Shown here: one piece after another, positions 44,077-52,898 of the stretch | How the letters are laid out: each line of letters starts with the position of its first letter | Numbering within the stretch: position 1 is the stretch's first letter | Assembly: GCF_016862375.1 (NCBI RefSeq) | Contig: NZ_BOMV01000062.1 | Span: 1-57,196, forward strand | DNA length: 57,196 nucleotides | Direction: 5' to 3' | Origin: Paractinoplanes rishiriensis | GTDB lineage: Bacteria; Actinomycetota; Actinomycetes; Mycobacteriales; Micromonosporaceae | The notes under the pieces: model-generated | The model's input: only the letters and a program-made list of their open reading frames with translations | The model's database searches: none | What the model was told of the DNA's origin: nothing | Translations under genes and position numbers: made by a program

Positions 44077-45384
44077 ATGTTCAGATCACGTTCCGGCGTT
44101 GCCGCTGGTGCTTTCCTGCTCGCCACATCCCTCGCGCTGGCCGCCTGCAGCGGTGGTGGCCCGGAGGATGAGGGCAGCGACGCCAAGACCCTGACCCTCT
44201 GGCACTACGAGGGTCCGACCAGCGCGATGGGCATCGCCTGGACCAAGGCGATCGAGCTGTTCAAGGCATCGCACCCGGGTGTCGAGGTCAAGTTCGAGGA
44301 GAAGGGCTTCGAGCAGATCCAGCAGAACGCCCAGATGATCCTCAACTCGGACAGCGCGCCCGACATCATGGAGTACAACAAGGGCAACGCGACCGCCGGC
44401 CTGCTCTCCAAGCAGGGCCTGCTCACCGACCTGACCGCCGAGGCCGCCGAGCGCGGCTGGGACAAGCAGCTCAGCGCCAGCCTGCAGACCACGGCCAAGT
44501 ACGACGACCAGGGCATCATGGGCAGCGGGAAGTTCTTCGGCATCCCGAACTACGGCGAGTACGTGATGGTCTATTACAACAAGGACCTGTTCGCCAAGAA
44601 CAACCTCGCGGTGCCGGCCACGCTCGACGAGTTCACCAAGGTGATGGACGCGTTCGTGGCCAAGGGGCAGACCCCGCTCGCGGTCGGCGGCGCCGAGTAC
44701 CCGGCCCAGCAGATCTTCTACGAGCTCGCCCTCGCCAAGGCCGACCGGGCGTTCGTCGACGACTACCAGCTCTACAAGAACCAGGTCGACTTCAAGGGCC
44801 CGCAGCTCAGCTACGGCGCGCAGACGTTCGCCGAGTGGGTCGCCAAGGGCTACATCGCCAAGAGCTCGGCCGGCATCAAGGCCGAGGACATGGGCGTCTC
44901 GTGGACCCAGGGCAAATATCCGATCCTGATCTCCGGTAGCTGGTGGTACGGCCGGTTCGTCAGCGACGTCAAGAATTTCCCGTGGGGCACCTTCCTCTTC
45001 CCGGGCAACCGGCTGCACCCGGGTTCGAGCGGCAACCTCTGGGTGGTGCCGGAGAAGAGCAAGGCCAAGAGTCTGGCGTACGACTTCATCGACATCACCA
45101 TGAAGCCCGAGGTGCAGAACCTGCTGGGCAACAGCGGCGGGGTGCCGGTGGCGGCCGACCCGGCGGCGATCACCGACGCCAAGAACAAGGAACTGATCGA
45201 CAACTTCACCAAGATCTCCGGCGCGGACGGGCTCGCGTTCTACCCGGACTGGCCGGCGCCCGGCTACTACGACGTCCTGGTGAGTGGCGTGCAGGGCCTG
45301 ATCAGCGGCTCGAAGACGCCCGCCGCGTTCCTCGACGAGATCGCCAAGCCGTACCAGGAGAACCTCGCCGACCTCGGCAAGTAA
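44077..45384 (+). CDS. ABC sugar transporter extracellular solute-binding lipoprotein (family 1)
   Basis: Predicted 435-aa lipoprotein that captures oligosaccharides outside the cell. The signal sequence GAFLLATSLALAACSGGG has a clear lipobox with Cys24. The mature part has TLWHYEGPTSAMGIAWTKAI, NSDSAPDIMEYNKGNATAGL and GIPNYGEYVMVYYNKDLFAK, all typical of family 1 sugar-binding proteins. It is the first gene of a four-gene operon with two permeases and GH31. No ABC ATPase is encoded nearby; actinobacterial importers of this class often share an MsiK-type ATPase encoded elsewhere. The ATG is preceded by GGAGGA. Confidence 0.95.
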   Translation: MFRSRSGVAAGAFLLATSLALAACSGGGPEDEGSDAKTLTLWHYEGPTSAMGIAWTKAIELFKASHPGVEVKFEEKGFEQIQQNAQMILNSDSAPDIMEYNKGNATAGLLSKQGLLTDLTAEAAERGWDKQLSASLQTTAKYDDQGIMGSGKFFGIPNYGEYVMVYYNKDLFAKNNLAVPATLDEFTKVMDAFVAKGQTPLAVGGAEYPAQQIFYELALAKADRAFVDDYQLYKNQVDFKGPQLSYGAQTFAEWVAKGYIAKSSAGIKAEDMGVSWTQGKYPILISGSWWYGRFVSDVKNFPWGTFLFPGNRLHPGSSGNLWVVPEKSKAKSLAYDFIDITMKPEVQNLLGNSGGVPVAADPAAITDAKNKELIDNFTKISGADGLAFYPDWPAPGYYDVLVSGVQGLISGSKTPAAFLDEIAKPYQENLADLGK

Positions 45385-45395
45385 CCGGAGGACAC

Positions 45396-46283
45396 GTGGC
45401 CGGCCGCCGTGGTTACGCCATCTACCTGCTCCCGGGGGTGATCCTGTCCCTGGTCGTCATCGTGGTGCCGCTGCTGATGACGGTGTACATCAGCTTCACC
45501 CGGTGGACCGGGGTGGGCCGCCCGACCTGGATCGGGCTCGACAACTACACCCGGCTTATCCAGGATGAACGGTTCTGGGCGTCGTTCGGTCACATCTTGC
45601 AGTTGATCTTTGCCATGGCCGTGGTGCCGACGCTGCTCGGGCTGGTCCTGGCCGCGGTGCTGTTCGACTACATCGCGAAGCAGTTCAACAACCGCTGGGC
45701 GTCGGTCCTGCGCTCCGGCTTCTATGTCCCGCAGGTCATCCCGGTCGCGGTGACCGGCATCGTGTGGGGCTGGATCCTGCACCCGGACTACGGCGCGCTC
45801 AACCGGATCCTGGACACGGTCGGGTTGAACGCGCTGGCCCGGAACTGGCTCGGCGACCCCGGCTACGCCCTGTGGAGCGTCATGGCGATCATGGTGTGGG
45901 TGCAGCTGGGCTACCCGATCGTGATCTTCATGTCCGGGCTCCAGCGCATCGATCCGGAGCTGTACGAGGCGGCCGACCTGGACGGCGCGTCCTGGTGGCA
46001 GCGGTTCCGCAAGATCACCGTGCACCTGGTCCGGCCGGAGTTCTACGTGGTGCTGGTGACCACCACGATCGCGGCGCTGAAGATCTTCGGCCAGATCTTC
46101 GTGCTGACCGGCGGCGGCCCGAGCAACGCCACGCTGGTGCCGTCGTACTTCGCGTACCAGAACTTCTTCGAGAAGGCCCAGGTCGGGTACGGCTCGGCGA
46201 TCTCCACCGTGCTCACCGTGATCATCATCGTGCTGGCCTTCGTGTTCCTTCGCCTCCAGAACCGCAGCGAGGCCGGCCGATGA
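45396..46283 (+). CDS. ABC sugar transporter permease (MalF/UgpA type)
   Basis: Predicted 295-aa inner-membrane permease with six helices, beginning GYAIYLLPGVILSLVVIVVP. The EAA-type loop that contacts the ATPase is seen as YEAADLDGASWWQRFRKITV. LTGGGPSNAT and the final helix match the MalF-like group. The GTG at 45396 follows CGGAGGA, 11 bases after the binding-protein stop. It overlaps the second permease by four bases, so the two are translated together as a heterodimer. Confidence 0.94.
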   Translation: MAGRRGYAIYLLPGVILSLVVIVVPLLMTVYISFTRWTGVGRPTWIGLDNYTRLIQDERFWASFGHILQLIFAMAVVPTLLGLVLAAVLFDYIAKQFNNRWASVLRSGFYVPQVIPVAVTGIVWGWILHPDYGALNRILDTVGLNALARNWLGDPGYALWSVMAIMVWVQLGYPIVIFMSGLQRIDPELYEAADLDGASWWQRFRKITVHLVRPEFYVVLVTTTIAALKIFGQIFVLTGGGPSNATLVPSYFAYQNFFEKAQVGYGSAISTVLTVIIIVLAFVFLRLQNRSEAGR

Positions 46284-47125
46284 CCGCCGTCGCCCCGGTG
46301 CGCCCGCGCCGGCCGGTGCGCGTCGTCGTGCTGGCGGTGCTGCTGGCGCTGGTCCTGCTGGTGATCGCGCCACTGCTGATCATCGCGCTCAACGCGGTGA
46401 AGACCCCGGCCGAATACGCCGGTAACGGGCCGCTGTCGATTCCGTCCGGCCTCTACTGGGACGGCATCGTCGCGTTCTGGAACCGGGTGAACTTCGGGCA
46501 GAAGCTCTGGAACAGCTTCGTCACCAGCCTGTCGGTCGCGGTGCTCGGCGTGCTCCTGTCGATCCTGAACGCGTACGCGCTCGGCATCGGCCGGGTGCGG
46601 GGCCGGATATGGTTCCTGGTGTTCTTCCTGGTCGCCAACCTGCTGCCGCAGGAGGTGCTGGTCTACCCGCTGTACTTCCTGTCGAAGGAGGTACACCTCT
46701 ACGACAACCTGATATCGATAGTTATCATTTTCACAGTCATCCAGGGCGCGTTCGGGACCTATCTGTTGACCTCGGTCTACCGCGAGTTCCCGACCGAGCT
46801 GCTGGACGCCGCGGCCGTCGATGGCGCCGGTAAGTGGCGGACGCTCTGGCGCGTCGTGGTCCCGGTCAGCCGGCCCACGCTCGGCGTGCTGTTCACCTTC
46901 TTCTTCATCTGGACCTGGAACGAGTTCTTTCTCCCGCTGGTGTTCCTGATCTCGAACGACACGCAGACCGTGCCGGTGGCCCTCGGCGTGCTCCAGGGCG
47001 ACCGCCAGATGGACGCGACCACCACCAGCGCCTCGGCGCTGATCGGCATCCTGCCGGCGATGCTGTTCTTCCTGATTTTCCAGCGCACCCTGACCCGCGG
47101 CATCACTGCCGGCGCCATCAAGTAG
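46280..47125 (+). CDS. ABC sugar transporter permease (MalG/UgpE type)
   Basis: Predicted 281-aa partner permease with six helices. VVLAVLLALVLLVIAPLLII is the first helix; the EAA-type loop is LLDAAAVDGAGKWRTLWRVV, followed by FTFFFIWTWNEFFLPLVFL. It ends RGITAGAIK, the usual C terminus of MalG-type permeases. The ATG overlaps the stop of the first permease (ATGA). GH31 follows after 11 bases. Confidence 0.94.
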   Translation: MTAVAPVRPRRPVRVVVLAVLLALVLLVIAPLLIIALNAVKTPAEYAGNGPLSIPSGLYWDGIVAFWNRVNFGQKLWNSFVTSLSVAVLGVLLSILNAYALGIGRVRGRIWFLVFFLVANLLPQEVLVYPLYFLSKEVHLYDNLISIVIIFTVIQGAFGTYLLTSVYREFPTELLDAAAVDGAGKWRTLWRVVVPVSRPTLGVLFTFFFIWTWNEFFLPLVFLISNDTQTVPVALGVLQGDRQMDATTTSASALIGILPAMLFFLIFQRTLTRGITAGAIK

Positions 47126-47136
47126 TAAGGACACAC

Positions 47137-49368
47137 ATGAAGTTCACCGATGGTTATTGGCGCAAGCGCGACGGCTTCGCCGTGCTGCACCCGTCGCAGC
47201 TGCACGACACTGAGACGGACGGGACGTCGCTGACCGCGTACGCCACCGCGAAGCCGGTGCGCAAGCGCAGCGACACCCTGGACGCGCCGATCATCACGAT
47301 CCGCTGCGAGGCGCCGGCGCCGGACATCATCCGGGTTTCCATCGGGCACTTCCTGGGCGGGGTCCGCCGGGGGCCGGACTTCGTGCTCAACACCGAGGAC
47401 CACCCGGTCACGGTGACCGGCACCGAGCTGACCTCGGGCGAGCTGACCGCACGCTTCCGGCCCGGCGACGAATGGGGTCTGGATTTCCTCGCCGACGGCA
47501 GGCGGCTCACCGGCAGCGGCTGGAAGGGCATCGGCATCGCCTCGGCCGCCGACGGCCAGCACTACGTGCACGAGCAGCTCGACCTGGGCGTCGGCGAGGC
47601 GGTCTACGGGCTCGGCGAGCGCTTCGGCCCGTTCGTCAAGAACGGCCAGAGCGTCGACATCTGGAACGAGGACGGCGGCACCAGCAGCGAGCAGGCGTAC
47701 AAGAACGTCCCGTTCTACTTCACCAACCGCGGCTACGGCGTGCTGGTCGACCACCCCGGCAAGGTGTCCTTCGAGGTCGCCAGCGAGATGGTGTCCCGGA
47801 CCCAGTTCAGCGTGGCCGGGCAGACGCTGTCCTACCTGGTGATCTACGGGCCCACCCCGGCCGACGTGCTGCGCAAGTACACCAGGCTGACCGGTCGCGC
47901 CGCGCAGCCGCCGGCCTGGTCGTTCGGGCTGTGGCTGACCACCTCGTTCACCACCCCGTACGACGAGGAGACCGTCAACAAGTTCGTGGACGGGATGGCC
48001 GAGCGGGACCTGCCGCTGAGCGTGTTCCACTTCGACACGTTCTGGATGCGCGAGTTCCACTGGTGCGACTTCGAGTGGGACCCGCGGATCTTCCCGGACC
48101 CGCCGGGCATGCTCAAGCGGCTGTCCGACCGCGGCCTGCGTACCTGTCTCTGGATCAACCCGTACATCGCCCAGCGCTCGGCCATGTTCGCCGAGGGCCG
48201 GGACAACGGCTACCTGGTCCGCAAGGCCGACGGCGACGTCTGGCAGTGGGACCGCTGGCAGGCCGGCATGGGCCTGGTCGACTTCACCAACCCGGCCGCC
48301 CGCGAGTGGTACGCCGGCAAGCTGCGCGCCCTGGTCGAGATGGGCGTGGACGCGTTCAAGTCGGACTTCGGCGAGCGGGTGCCGGTCGACGTGGTGTGGC
48401 ACGACGGTTCCGACCCGGAGCGGATGCACAACTACTACACCCAGATCTACAACCAGGTCGTGTTCGACGTGCTGCGCGAGGCCCGCGGCGAGGGCGAGGC
48501 GGTGCTGTACGCCCGCTCGGCCACGGTGGGCGGCCAGCAGTTCCCGGTGCACTGGGGCGGCGACAACTCGGCCACCTACGAGTCGATGGCCGAGAGCCTG
48601 CGCGGCGGGCTGTCGCTGATGTCGTCCGGCTTCGGCTTCTGGAGCCACGACATCGGCGGCTTCGAGGGCAAGCCCAACCCGTCGGTGTTCAAGCGGTGGA
48701 TCGCGTTCGGCCTGCTCTCCTCGCACAGCCGGCTGCACGGCAACCAGTCGTACCGGGTGCCGTGGCTCTTCGACGAGGAGGCGGTCGACGTGCTGCGCAA
48801 GTTCACCCACCTCAAGTACCGGCTGATGCCGTACCTGCTGGGTGCCGCGCGGCAGGCGCACGAGGAGGGCCTGCCGGTGATGCGGCCGATGGTCGTCGGC
48901 TTCCCGGACGACCCGGCCGTCACCCACCTGGACCGGCAGTACCTGCTCGGCGGCGACCTGCTGGTGGCCCCGGTGTTCAGCACCGAGGGCGAGGTCAGCT
49001 ACTACGTGCCGGCCGGCCGCTGGACCAGGTTCGGCACGTCCGAGGTGGTCGAGGGCCCGGCCTGGGTGACCGAGACGCACGGCTTCGACAGTGTGCCGCT
49101 GCTGGTGCGGCCCGGTGCGGTGATCCCGTTCGGCAGCCGTACCGACCGGCCCGACTACGACCACCGCGACGGCGTGACGCTCATCGTCCACGAGCCGGCC
49201 GAGGGCAGCACCGTGGTCCGGGTCGGCGACAGCACGTTCACCGTGACCCGCGAGGGCGACGCCATCCGGGTGCAGCGGGACGGCGCCGCGCTGCCCTGGC
49301 AGGTCGAGATCGTCGGCGGGCGCTCGGCGGCACTCGGTGCCGGCGACGCGGCGTGGGCGGCCGACTGA
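47137..49368 (+). CDS. glycoside hydrolase family 31 alpha-xylosidase (YicI-like)
   Basis: Predicted 743-aa cytoplasmic enzyme. It follows E. coli YicI closely: FWMREFHWCDFEWDPRIFPD, LWINPYIAQRSAMF, the nucleophile Asp410 in KSDFGERVPVDVVWHDGSDP, HWGGDNSATYESMAESLRGG with acid/base Asp476, FWSHDIGGFEG and LLSSHSRLHGNQSYRVPW. YicI releases alpha-xylose from the non-reducing end of isoprimeverose-type oligosaccharides. No signal peptide is seen, in line with action after import by the ABC system. AAGGA precedes the ATG. A general alpha-glucosidase role is less likely, because the YicI motif around the nucleophile is intact. Confidence 0.92.
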   Translation: MKFTDGYWRKRDGFAVLHPSQLHDTETDGTSLTAYATAKPVRKRSDTLDAPIITIRCEAPAPDIIRVSIGHFLGGVRRGPDFVLNTEDHPVTVTGTELTSGELTARFRPGDEWGLDFLADGRRLTGSGWKGIGIASAADGQHYVHEQLDLGVGEAVYGLGERFGPFVKNGQSVDIWNEDGGTSSEQAYKNVPFYFTNRGYGVLVDHPGKVSFEVASEMVSRTQFSVAGQTLSYLVIYGPTPADVLRKYTRLTGRAAQPPAWSFGLWLTTSFTTPYDEETVNKFVDGMAERDLPLSVFHFDTFWMREFHWCDFEWDPRIFPDPPGMLKRLSDRGLRTCLWINPYIAQRSAMFAEGRDNGYLVRKADGDVWQWDRWQAGMGLVDFTNPAAREWYAGKLRALVEMGVDAFKSDFGERVPVDVVWHDGSDPERMHNYYTQIYNQVVFDVLREARGEGEAVLYARSATVGGQQFPVHWGGDNSATYESMAESLRGGLSLMSSGFGFWSHDIGGFEGKPNPSVFKRWIAFGLLSSHSRLHGNQSYRVPWLFDEEAVDVLRKFTHLKYRLMPYLLGAARQAHEEGLPVMRPMVVGFPDDPAVTHLDRQYLLGGDLLVAPVFSTEGEVSYYVPAGRWTRFGTSEVVEGPAWVTETHGFDSVPLLVRPGAVIPFGSRTDRPDYDHRDGVTLIVHEPAEGSTVVRVGDSTFTVTREGDAIRVQRDGAALPWQVEIVGGRSAALGAGDAAWAAD

Positions 49369-49374
49369 CCAATG

Positions 49375-49380
49375 TAGATT
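49375..49380 (+). promoter_or_regulatory. -10 element upstream of the 734-aa protein gene
   Basis: TAGATT ends seven bases before the GTG at 49388, and no Shine-Dalgarno sequence is present. This suggests a leaderless transcript independent of the GH31 operon. The -35 position has no clear hexamer. Confidence 0.4.
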
Positions 49381-49387
49381 GATCGTC

Positions 49388-51592
49388 GTGGCTTTCGTAC
49401 GGGGGTTCGAGCGCGACGACTACGCACCGGAGTACGGCCTGATCGTGCTGCGCGATCCGGCCGGCGGCGACGAGGGGTCCGAGCCGGCCGGCACGTTCGC
49501 CGGGGCCGGGGCCCGCTGGCTCACGAGTCAGGCCGGCTCCGGCCACCACACGGTGCGGCTGGAACTCCACGACGGCCCGCCGCCCGCCGGCGACTTCCGC
49601 GACTCCATGGAGACGCCGTACCGGGCCGTGTCCGGCGAGCTGACGCTCACGGTGCTGACCGGCGGTGGCGGCGGGCCGGTCCACCTCGACCTGGGCGCCC
49701 CCGGCGACTACCGGGTCCGGGTCACGCGTTCGGATGACCGGTGGCTGCTGCAATTCTGGCCCGGCCCGGGCCCCGGGCTGCCGGGGTGGCACGCGCGGTC
49801 CCGCCCCGCGGCCGGCCCCGGCAACAGCGGCTGGCAGACCGAGCTGGAGTACGCGCCGATGGAACTGGCCGGCGTCGTCTCCGCGGCGGCCCGCGAACAC
49901 GGCGGCCCGGTGACCGCCGACCAGGTGGACGCGTGGGGCCGCGCGCACCACCGCCCGCCCGGCTGGCTCGACGAGCCGATGTGGCCGCCGCCGCGCGCTC
50001 CGCTGACCACCGGCCACGCCGACCTCGACCGCCGCAACGCCGACCAGCGCGCCACCGTGCTCGACCGCCTGGCCCGCTCCCGGCGCCGCCTCGACGAGAT
50101 AGCGGCCGAGCTGGGCGTGCCTCCGGTGGCCCGCCGGCGCGACGCGCTGCCGCTGCTGGCCGCCGCCGGCATCCTCAACCAGCAGCAGGACCGCTATGCC
50201 GCGGGCCATCCGGCCCGGGTCGACACGGTGCTGTCGCTGCCACCCGAGCGGGTGCGCGGGGTGCGCTGGCAGGACGCCCGCAGCCGCTACGGCGGCCTCG
50301 CCGAAGACCTGCAGTCGTTGCTGCGTTGGACGACGGAGCCCGCGCTGGAGGTCACGGCCGCCGCGCTGGCCGCCCGGCTGCTGGTTCCAGAGGCGGACCT
50401 GCGCGCGGCGCTGGCCTTCGCCGAAGAATCCGGCCTGCTGCACACCGGCGGCGGCGACCCGCTGCGGCTCTCACCGGGCCGCCGCCCGACCCCACCACCC
50501 ACCGCGCCCACCGCGCCCACCGCGCCGCCCCCGCCGCCCGCGCCCACCGCACCGCCCGCGCCGCCCGCGCCCACCGCGCCGCCCCCGCCGCGGGCGCCGC
50601 GTCCGGCATCGCCGCACCACTCCGACCGCCCGGGACACACCATCACCGGGTTCTTCACGCCGCTGTCGGGAGGCCGGCGGGAGGAGCCCCCCGCCCCGCC
50701 CTTCGGCGCGCCGCCGCGGGCCGGCGTGGTCCGGGCGGACGGCGCGGTGCTCGTCTGGCGGGACGGTGAAGCGGTTGAGCTGGCTCGCCTTCAGCCGGCG
50801 CGGGCCGCGCGGGCGTTGGAGACGCGGGCCGGCGTGCTCGTGGTCGCGCACGGCCATCCCGCCCGGCTGATCTCGGCGGGCGGGCGGGTGACCGAGGTCG
50901 ACGCCGTGCGGCAGCAGGTGCTCGCCGTGCCCGGGGACGGCCGGCGGGTCGCCGTCGTCGACAGCGAATACCACCGGCGGCAGTCGCGGTACCGGCTCCT
51001 GGTGGTCGACCTCGAATCCGGGGACGTGACGACCATGCCGTGGCCGGCCGACCGGGGCATCGGCGTCCTCGGGGCGTACCGGGACTCGGTTTTCTTCGCC
51101 GAACAAGGAGAGGTGTTCCGCTGGACGCCCGGGAGCGAGCCGGTGGTGGTGCAGCATCCGGTCCGGGAGGTCGACCCGGTCAGCGGCGCGACCTGCGGGC
51201 GGACGATCGAGGGTGCGGCGGTGACCCGGGCGGACGGCGGCACCGTGACGCTGCCGGTCGAGGCGGGAGCCCGGCTGGCGGCCGGCGGCGCCGCGCTCTG
51301 GACCGTCCGGTCGCACCCGCCGGCCCTGACGCTGTTTCCGGTCGGGGCGGCGCCCGAGGTCCGGCCGCGGGTGTTCTGGCTGCCCGAGGACGGCCGCCGC
51401 TCCCCGCAGGGCACCTACAGCGCACCGGTCTGGGAGGACGAGGGGCACGTGCTGTTCGGCCATCCGCCCTGGCACTTCCCGCGGGAACCCTCGATCGGCG
51501 TCCGGCTGTCCCTGGCTGACGGCGCCGTCGAGCGCCTGCCGGCCGCCGGCCGCTCGGTGCTCCTGGTGGAGCCGTGGCTCAGGACACCCTGA
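49388..51592 (+). CDS. uncharacterised 734-aa three-part protein with Pro-rich linker
   Basis: Not recognised as a known family. The N-terminal part (about 1-140) is beta-rich, with FVRGFERDDYAPEYGLIVLR and HHTVRLELHDGPPPAGDF. The middle (about 140-360) contains two helical stretches that may be winged-helix-like (LDEIAAELGVPPVARRRDAL; ALAARLLVPEADLRAALAFA). A Pro/Ala/Thr-rich linker (about 365-420) leads to a C-terminal domain (about 440-730) of short repeated strands, such as VLVWRDGEAVEL, RVAVVDSEYHRR and YRLLVVDLESGDVTTM, which resembles a beta-propeller. No signal peptide or membrane helix is seen. Strong codon bias shows it is real. The start rests on the TAGATT box seven bases upstream. 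Confidence 0.75.
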   Translation: MAFVRGFERDDYAPEYGLIVLRDPAGGDEGSEPAGTFAGAGARWLTSQAGSGHHTVRLELHDGPPPAGDFRDSMETPYRAVSGELTLTVLTGGGGGPVHLDLGAPGDYRVRVTRSDDRWLLQFWPGPGPGLPGWHARSRPAAGPGNSGWQTELEYAPMELAGVVSAAAREHGGPVTADQVDAWGRAHHRPPGWLDEPMWPPPRAPLTTGHADLDRRNADQRATVLDRLARSRRRLDEIAAELGVPPVARRRDALPLLAAAGILNQQQDRYAAGHPARVDTVLSLPPERVRGVRWQDARSRYGGLAEDLQSLLRWTTEPALEVTAAALAARLLVPEADLRAALAFAEESGLLHTGGGDPLRLSPGRRPTPPPTAPTAPTAPPPPPAPTAPPAPPAPTAPPPPRAPRPASPHHSDRPGHTITGFFTPLSGGRREEPPAPPFGAPPRAGVVRADGAVLVWRDGEAVELARLQPARAARALETRAGVLVVAHGHPARLISAGGRVTEVDAVRQQVLAVPGDGRRVAVVDSEYHRRQSRYRLLVVDLESGDVTTMPWPADRGIGVLGAYRDSVFFAEQGEVFRWTPGSEPVVVQHPVREVDPVSGATCGRTIEGAAVTRADGGTVTLPVEAGARLAAGGAALWTVRSHPPALTLFPVGAAPEVRPRVFWLPEDGRRSPQGTYSAPVWEDEGHVLFGHPPWHFPREPSIGVRLSLADGAVERLPAAGRSVLLVEPWLRTP

Positions 51593-51655
51593 CTAACCCT
51601 CAGTAACTTCGGCGCCCGCCGACCAAATGTCGGACAAGAAGACCAACGGGCGTGG

Positions 51656-51817
51656 GTGGAGCGATGTCGGGTTTTCACGGCTGGGTGCAGAACCGCCGCG
51701 GCCACCGCCGCGGCCACCGCCGCGGCCACCGCGGTGGACGAGAGCCAGCGGTCCATCGCGGACCTGACCGGCACCCGCCGCGACCTCAGCCGGATCATCG
51801 CGGGGTTCAGGATCTGA
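51656..51817 (+). pseudogene. possible relic of a methyl-accepting chemotaxis protein C terminus
   Basis: One plus-strand frame reads, after an Ala/Thr-rich repeat, VDESQRSIADLTGTRRDLSR and then IIAGFRI and a TGA at 51815. This resembles the end of MCP signalling domains, which usually close with a helical DL-x-x-IV-x-x-F-R stretch. The upstream part of such a gene is absent, and a 12-bp repeat fills the junction. A GTG at 51656 could start a peptide of about 53 residues. The match is by eye and short. Confidence 0.3.
51693..51728. repeat. three tandem copies of a 12-bp unit
   Basis: CCGCCGCGGCCA is repeated three times without change, followed by a partial copy, in the 271-bp gap between the 734-aa protein and the PfkB kinase. 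The frame that stays open through it encodes an Ala-Ala-Ala-Thr repeat. Confidence 0.85.
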
Positions 51818-51845
51818 GACGCGCCTCACCAGCGATTTAGCACAT

Positions 51846-51860
51846 CCGATCTAGGATCGG
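51846..51860. promoter_or_regulatory. inverted repeat over the -10 box of the PfkB-GH4 operon
   Basis: CCGATC and GATCGG flank TAG. The -10-like TAGGAT (51852-51857) lies inside it and ends six bases before the ATG at 51864. A protein bound here would block the promoter directly, and the transcript is probably leaderless. Confidence 0.5.
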
Positions 51861-51863
51861 TGG

Positions 51864-52898
51864 ATGACCCCGGCACTGGATCTGTTCGTTCCTGGTGTCG
51901 TGTATCTCGACATCATCTTCACCGGGCTCGAGGAACTGCCCGGGCCGGGCACCGAGGTCTGGGCGTCCGGCATGGGTTCCTGCCCCGGCGGGATAGCGAA
52001 TCTGGCGGTGGCGGCGGCCCGGCTCGGTCTGCGGACCGGGCTGGGCACCGCGCTGGCCACCGACGCCTACGGCGACTTCTGCGCCGAGATCCTGTCCGAT
52101 CAGGAAAACATCGACCTCACCGCGTCCCGCCGGATTCACGACGGCCACTCGCCGGTCACCGTCTCGCTGGCCTACCACCGGGACCGCAGCATGATCACCC
52201 ACGGCCACCCCTTGCCGGTGAACGCGGACGGCCTGGTCGGCCCGCTCCCGCCGGCCCGGGCCGCGTCGGTGAGCCTCACCAAGGACCGCCTGCCGTGGGT
52301 CCGCCAGGCGAAGGAGGCGGGAACGCTGGTCTTCGCCGACGTGGGCTGGGACCCGAGCGCGGCCTGGCCGGCCGAGGCCCTGCAGATGCTGGACGACTGC
52401 CACGCGTTCCTGCCCAACGCGGTCGAGGCCATGCAGTACACCCGGGCCGCCACCCCCGAGGAGGCGGCCCGCCGGCTGGCCGGCCTGGTCCCGCTGGTCG
52501 TGGTGACCTGCGGGGCGGACGGAGCCATCGCGGTCGACTCGGCCACCGGCGAGATGGTGCACGCGCCGCCGGTGCCGGTCGAGGCCCTGGACCCGACCGG
52601 TGCCGGCGACGTGTTCACGGCCGGCTTCATCGTCGGCACCCTGCTCGGCTGGCCCCTCGACCAGCGGCTCGCCTTCGCCAACCTGATCGGGGCCCTGTCG
52701 GTGCAGCATTTCGGCGGCTCGCTGTCGGCGCCCGGCTGGGGCGACATCGCCGACTGGTGGCGGGCCGCGGCCATCCGCTGCCCGTCGGTCGCCGGCCGCT
52801 ACCGGTTCCTCGACGAGGTCATCCCGCGCGGCGAGCAGCGTTCGGTGCGGCGCGCCGGAGCCACCATCGCCCGGTTGTCGGACGCCCATGCCGGGTAG
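51864..52898 (+). CDS. PfkB-family carbohydrate kinase
   Basis: Predicted 344-aa ribokinase-fold sugar kinase. It has an N-terminal LFVPGVVYLDIIFTGLEELP, the substrate-side signature SCPGGIANLAVAAARLG and the catalytic motif DPTGAGDVFTAGF, where Asp is the base. The ATG at 51864 is supported by the promoter six bases upstream. It overlaps the GH4 gene by 11 bases, so the two are translated together. In that pairing the kinase may phosphorylate a sugar or glycoside that GH4 then cleaves or its product; this is inferred. Substrate cannot be read from the sequence. Confidence 0.92.
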   Translation: MTPALDLFVPGVVYLDIIFTGLEELPGPGTEVWASGMGSCPGGIANLAVAAARLGLRTGLGTALATDAYGDFCAEILSDQENIDLTASRRIHDGHSPVTVSLAYHRDRSMITHGHPLPVNADGLVGPLPPARAASVSLTKDRLPWVRQAKEAGTLVFADVGWDPSAAWPAEALQMLDDCHAFLPNAVEAMQYTRAATPEEAARRLAGLVPLVVVTCGADGAIAVDSATGEMVHAPPVPVEALDPTGAGDVFTAGFIVGTLLGWPLDQRLAFANLIGALSVQHFGGSLSAPGWGDIADWWRAAAIRCPSVAGRYRFLDEVIPRGEQRSVRRAGATIARLSDAHAG

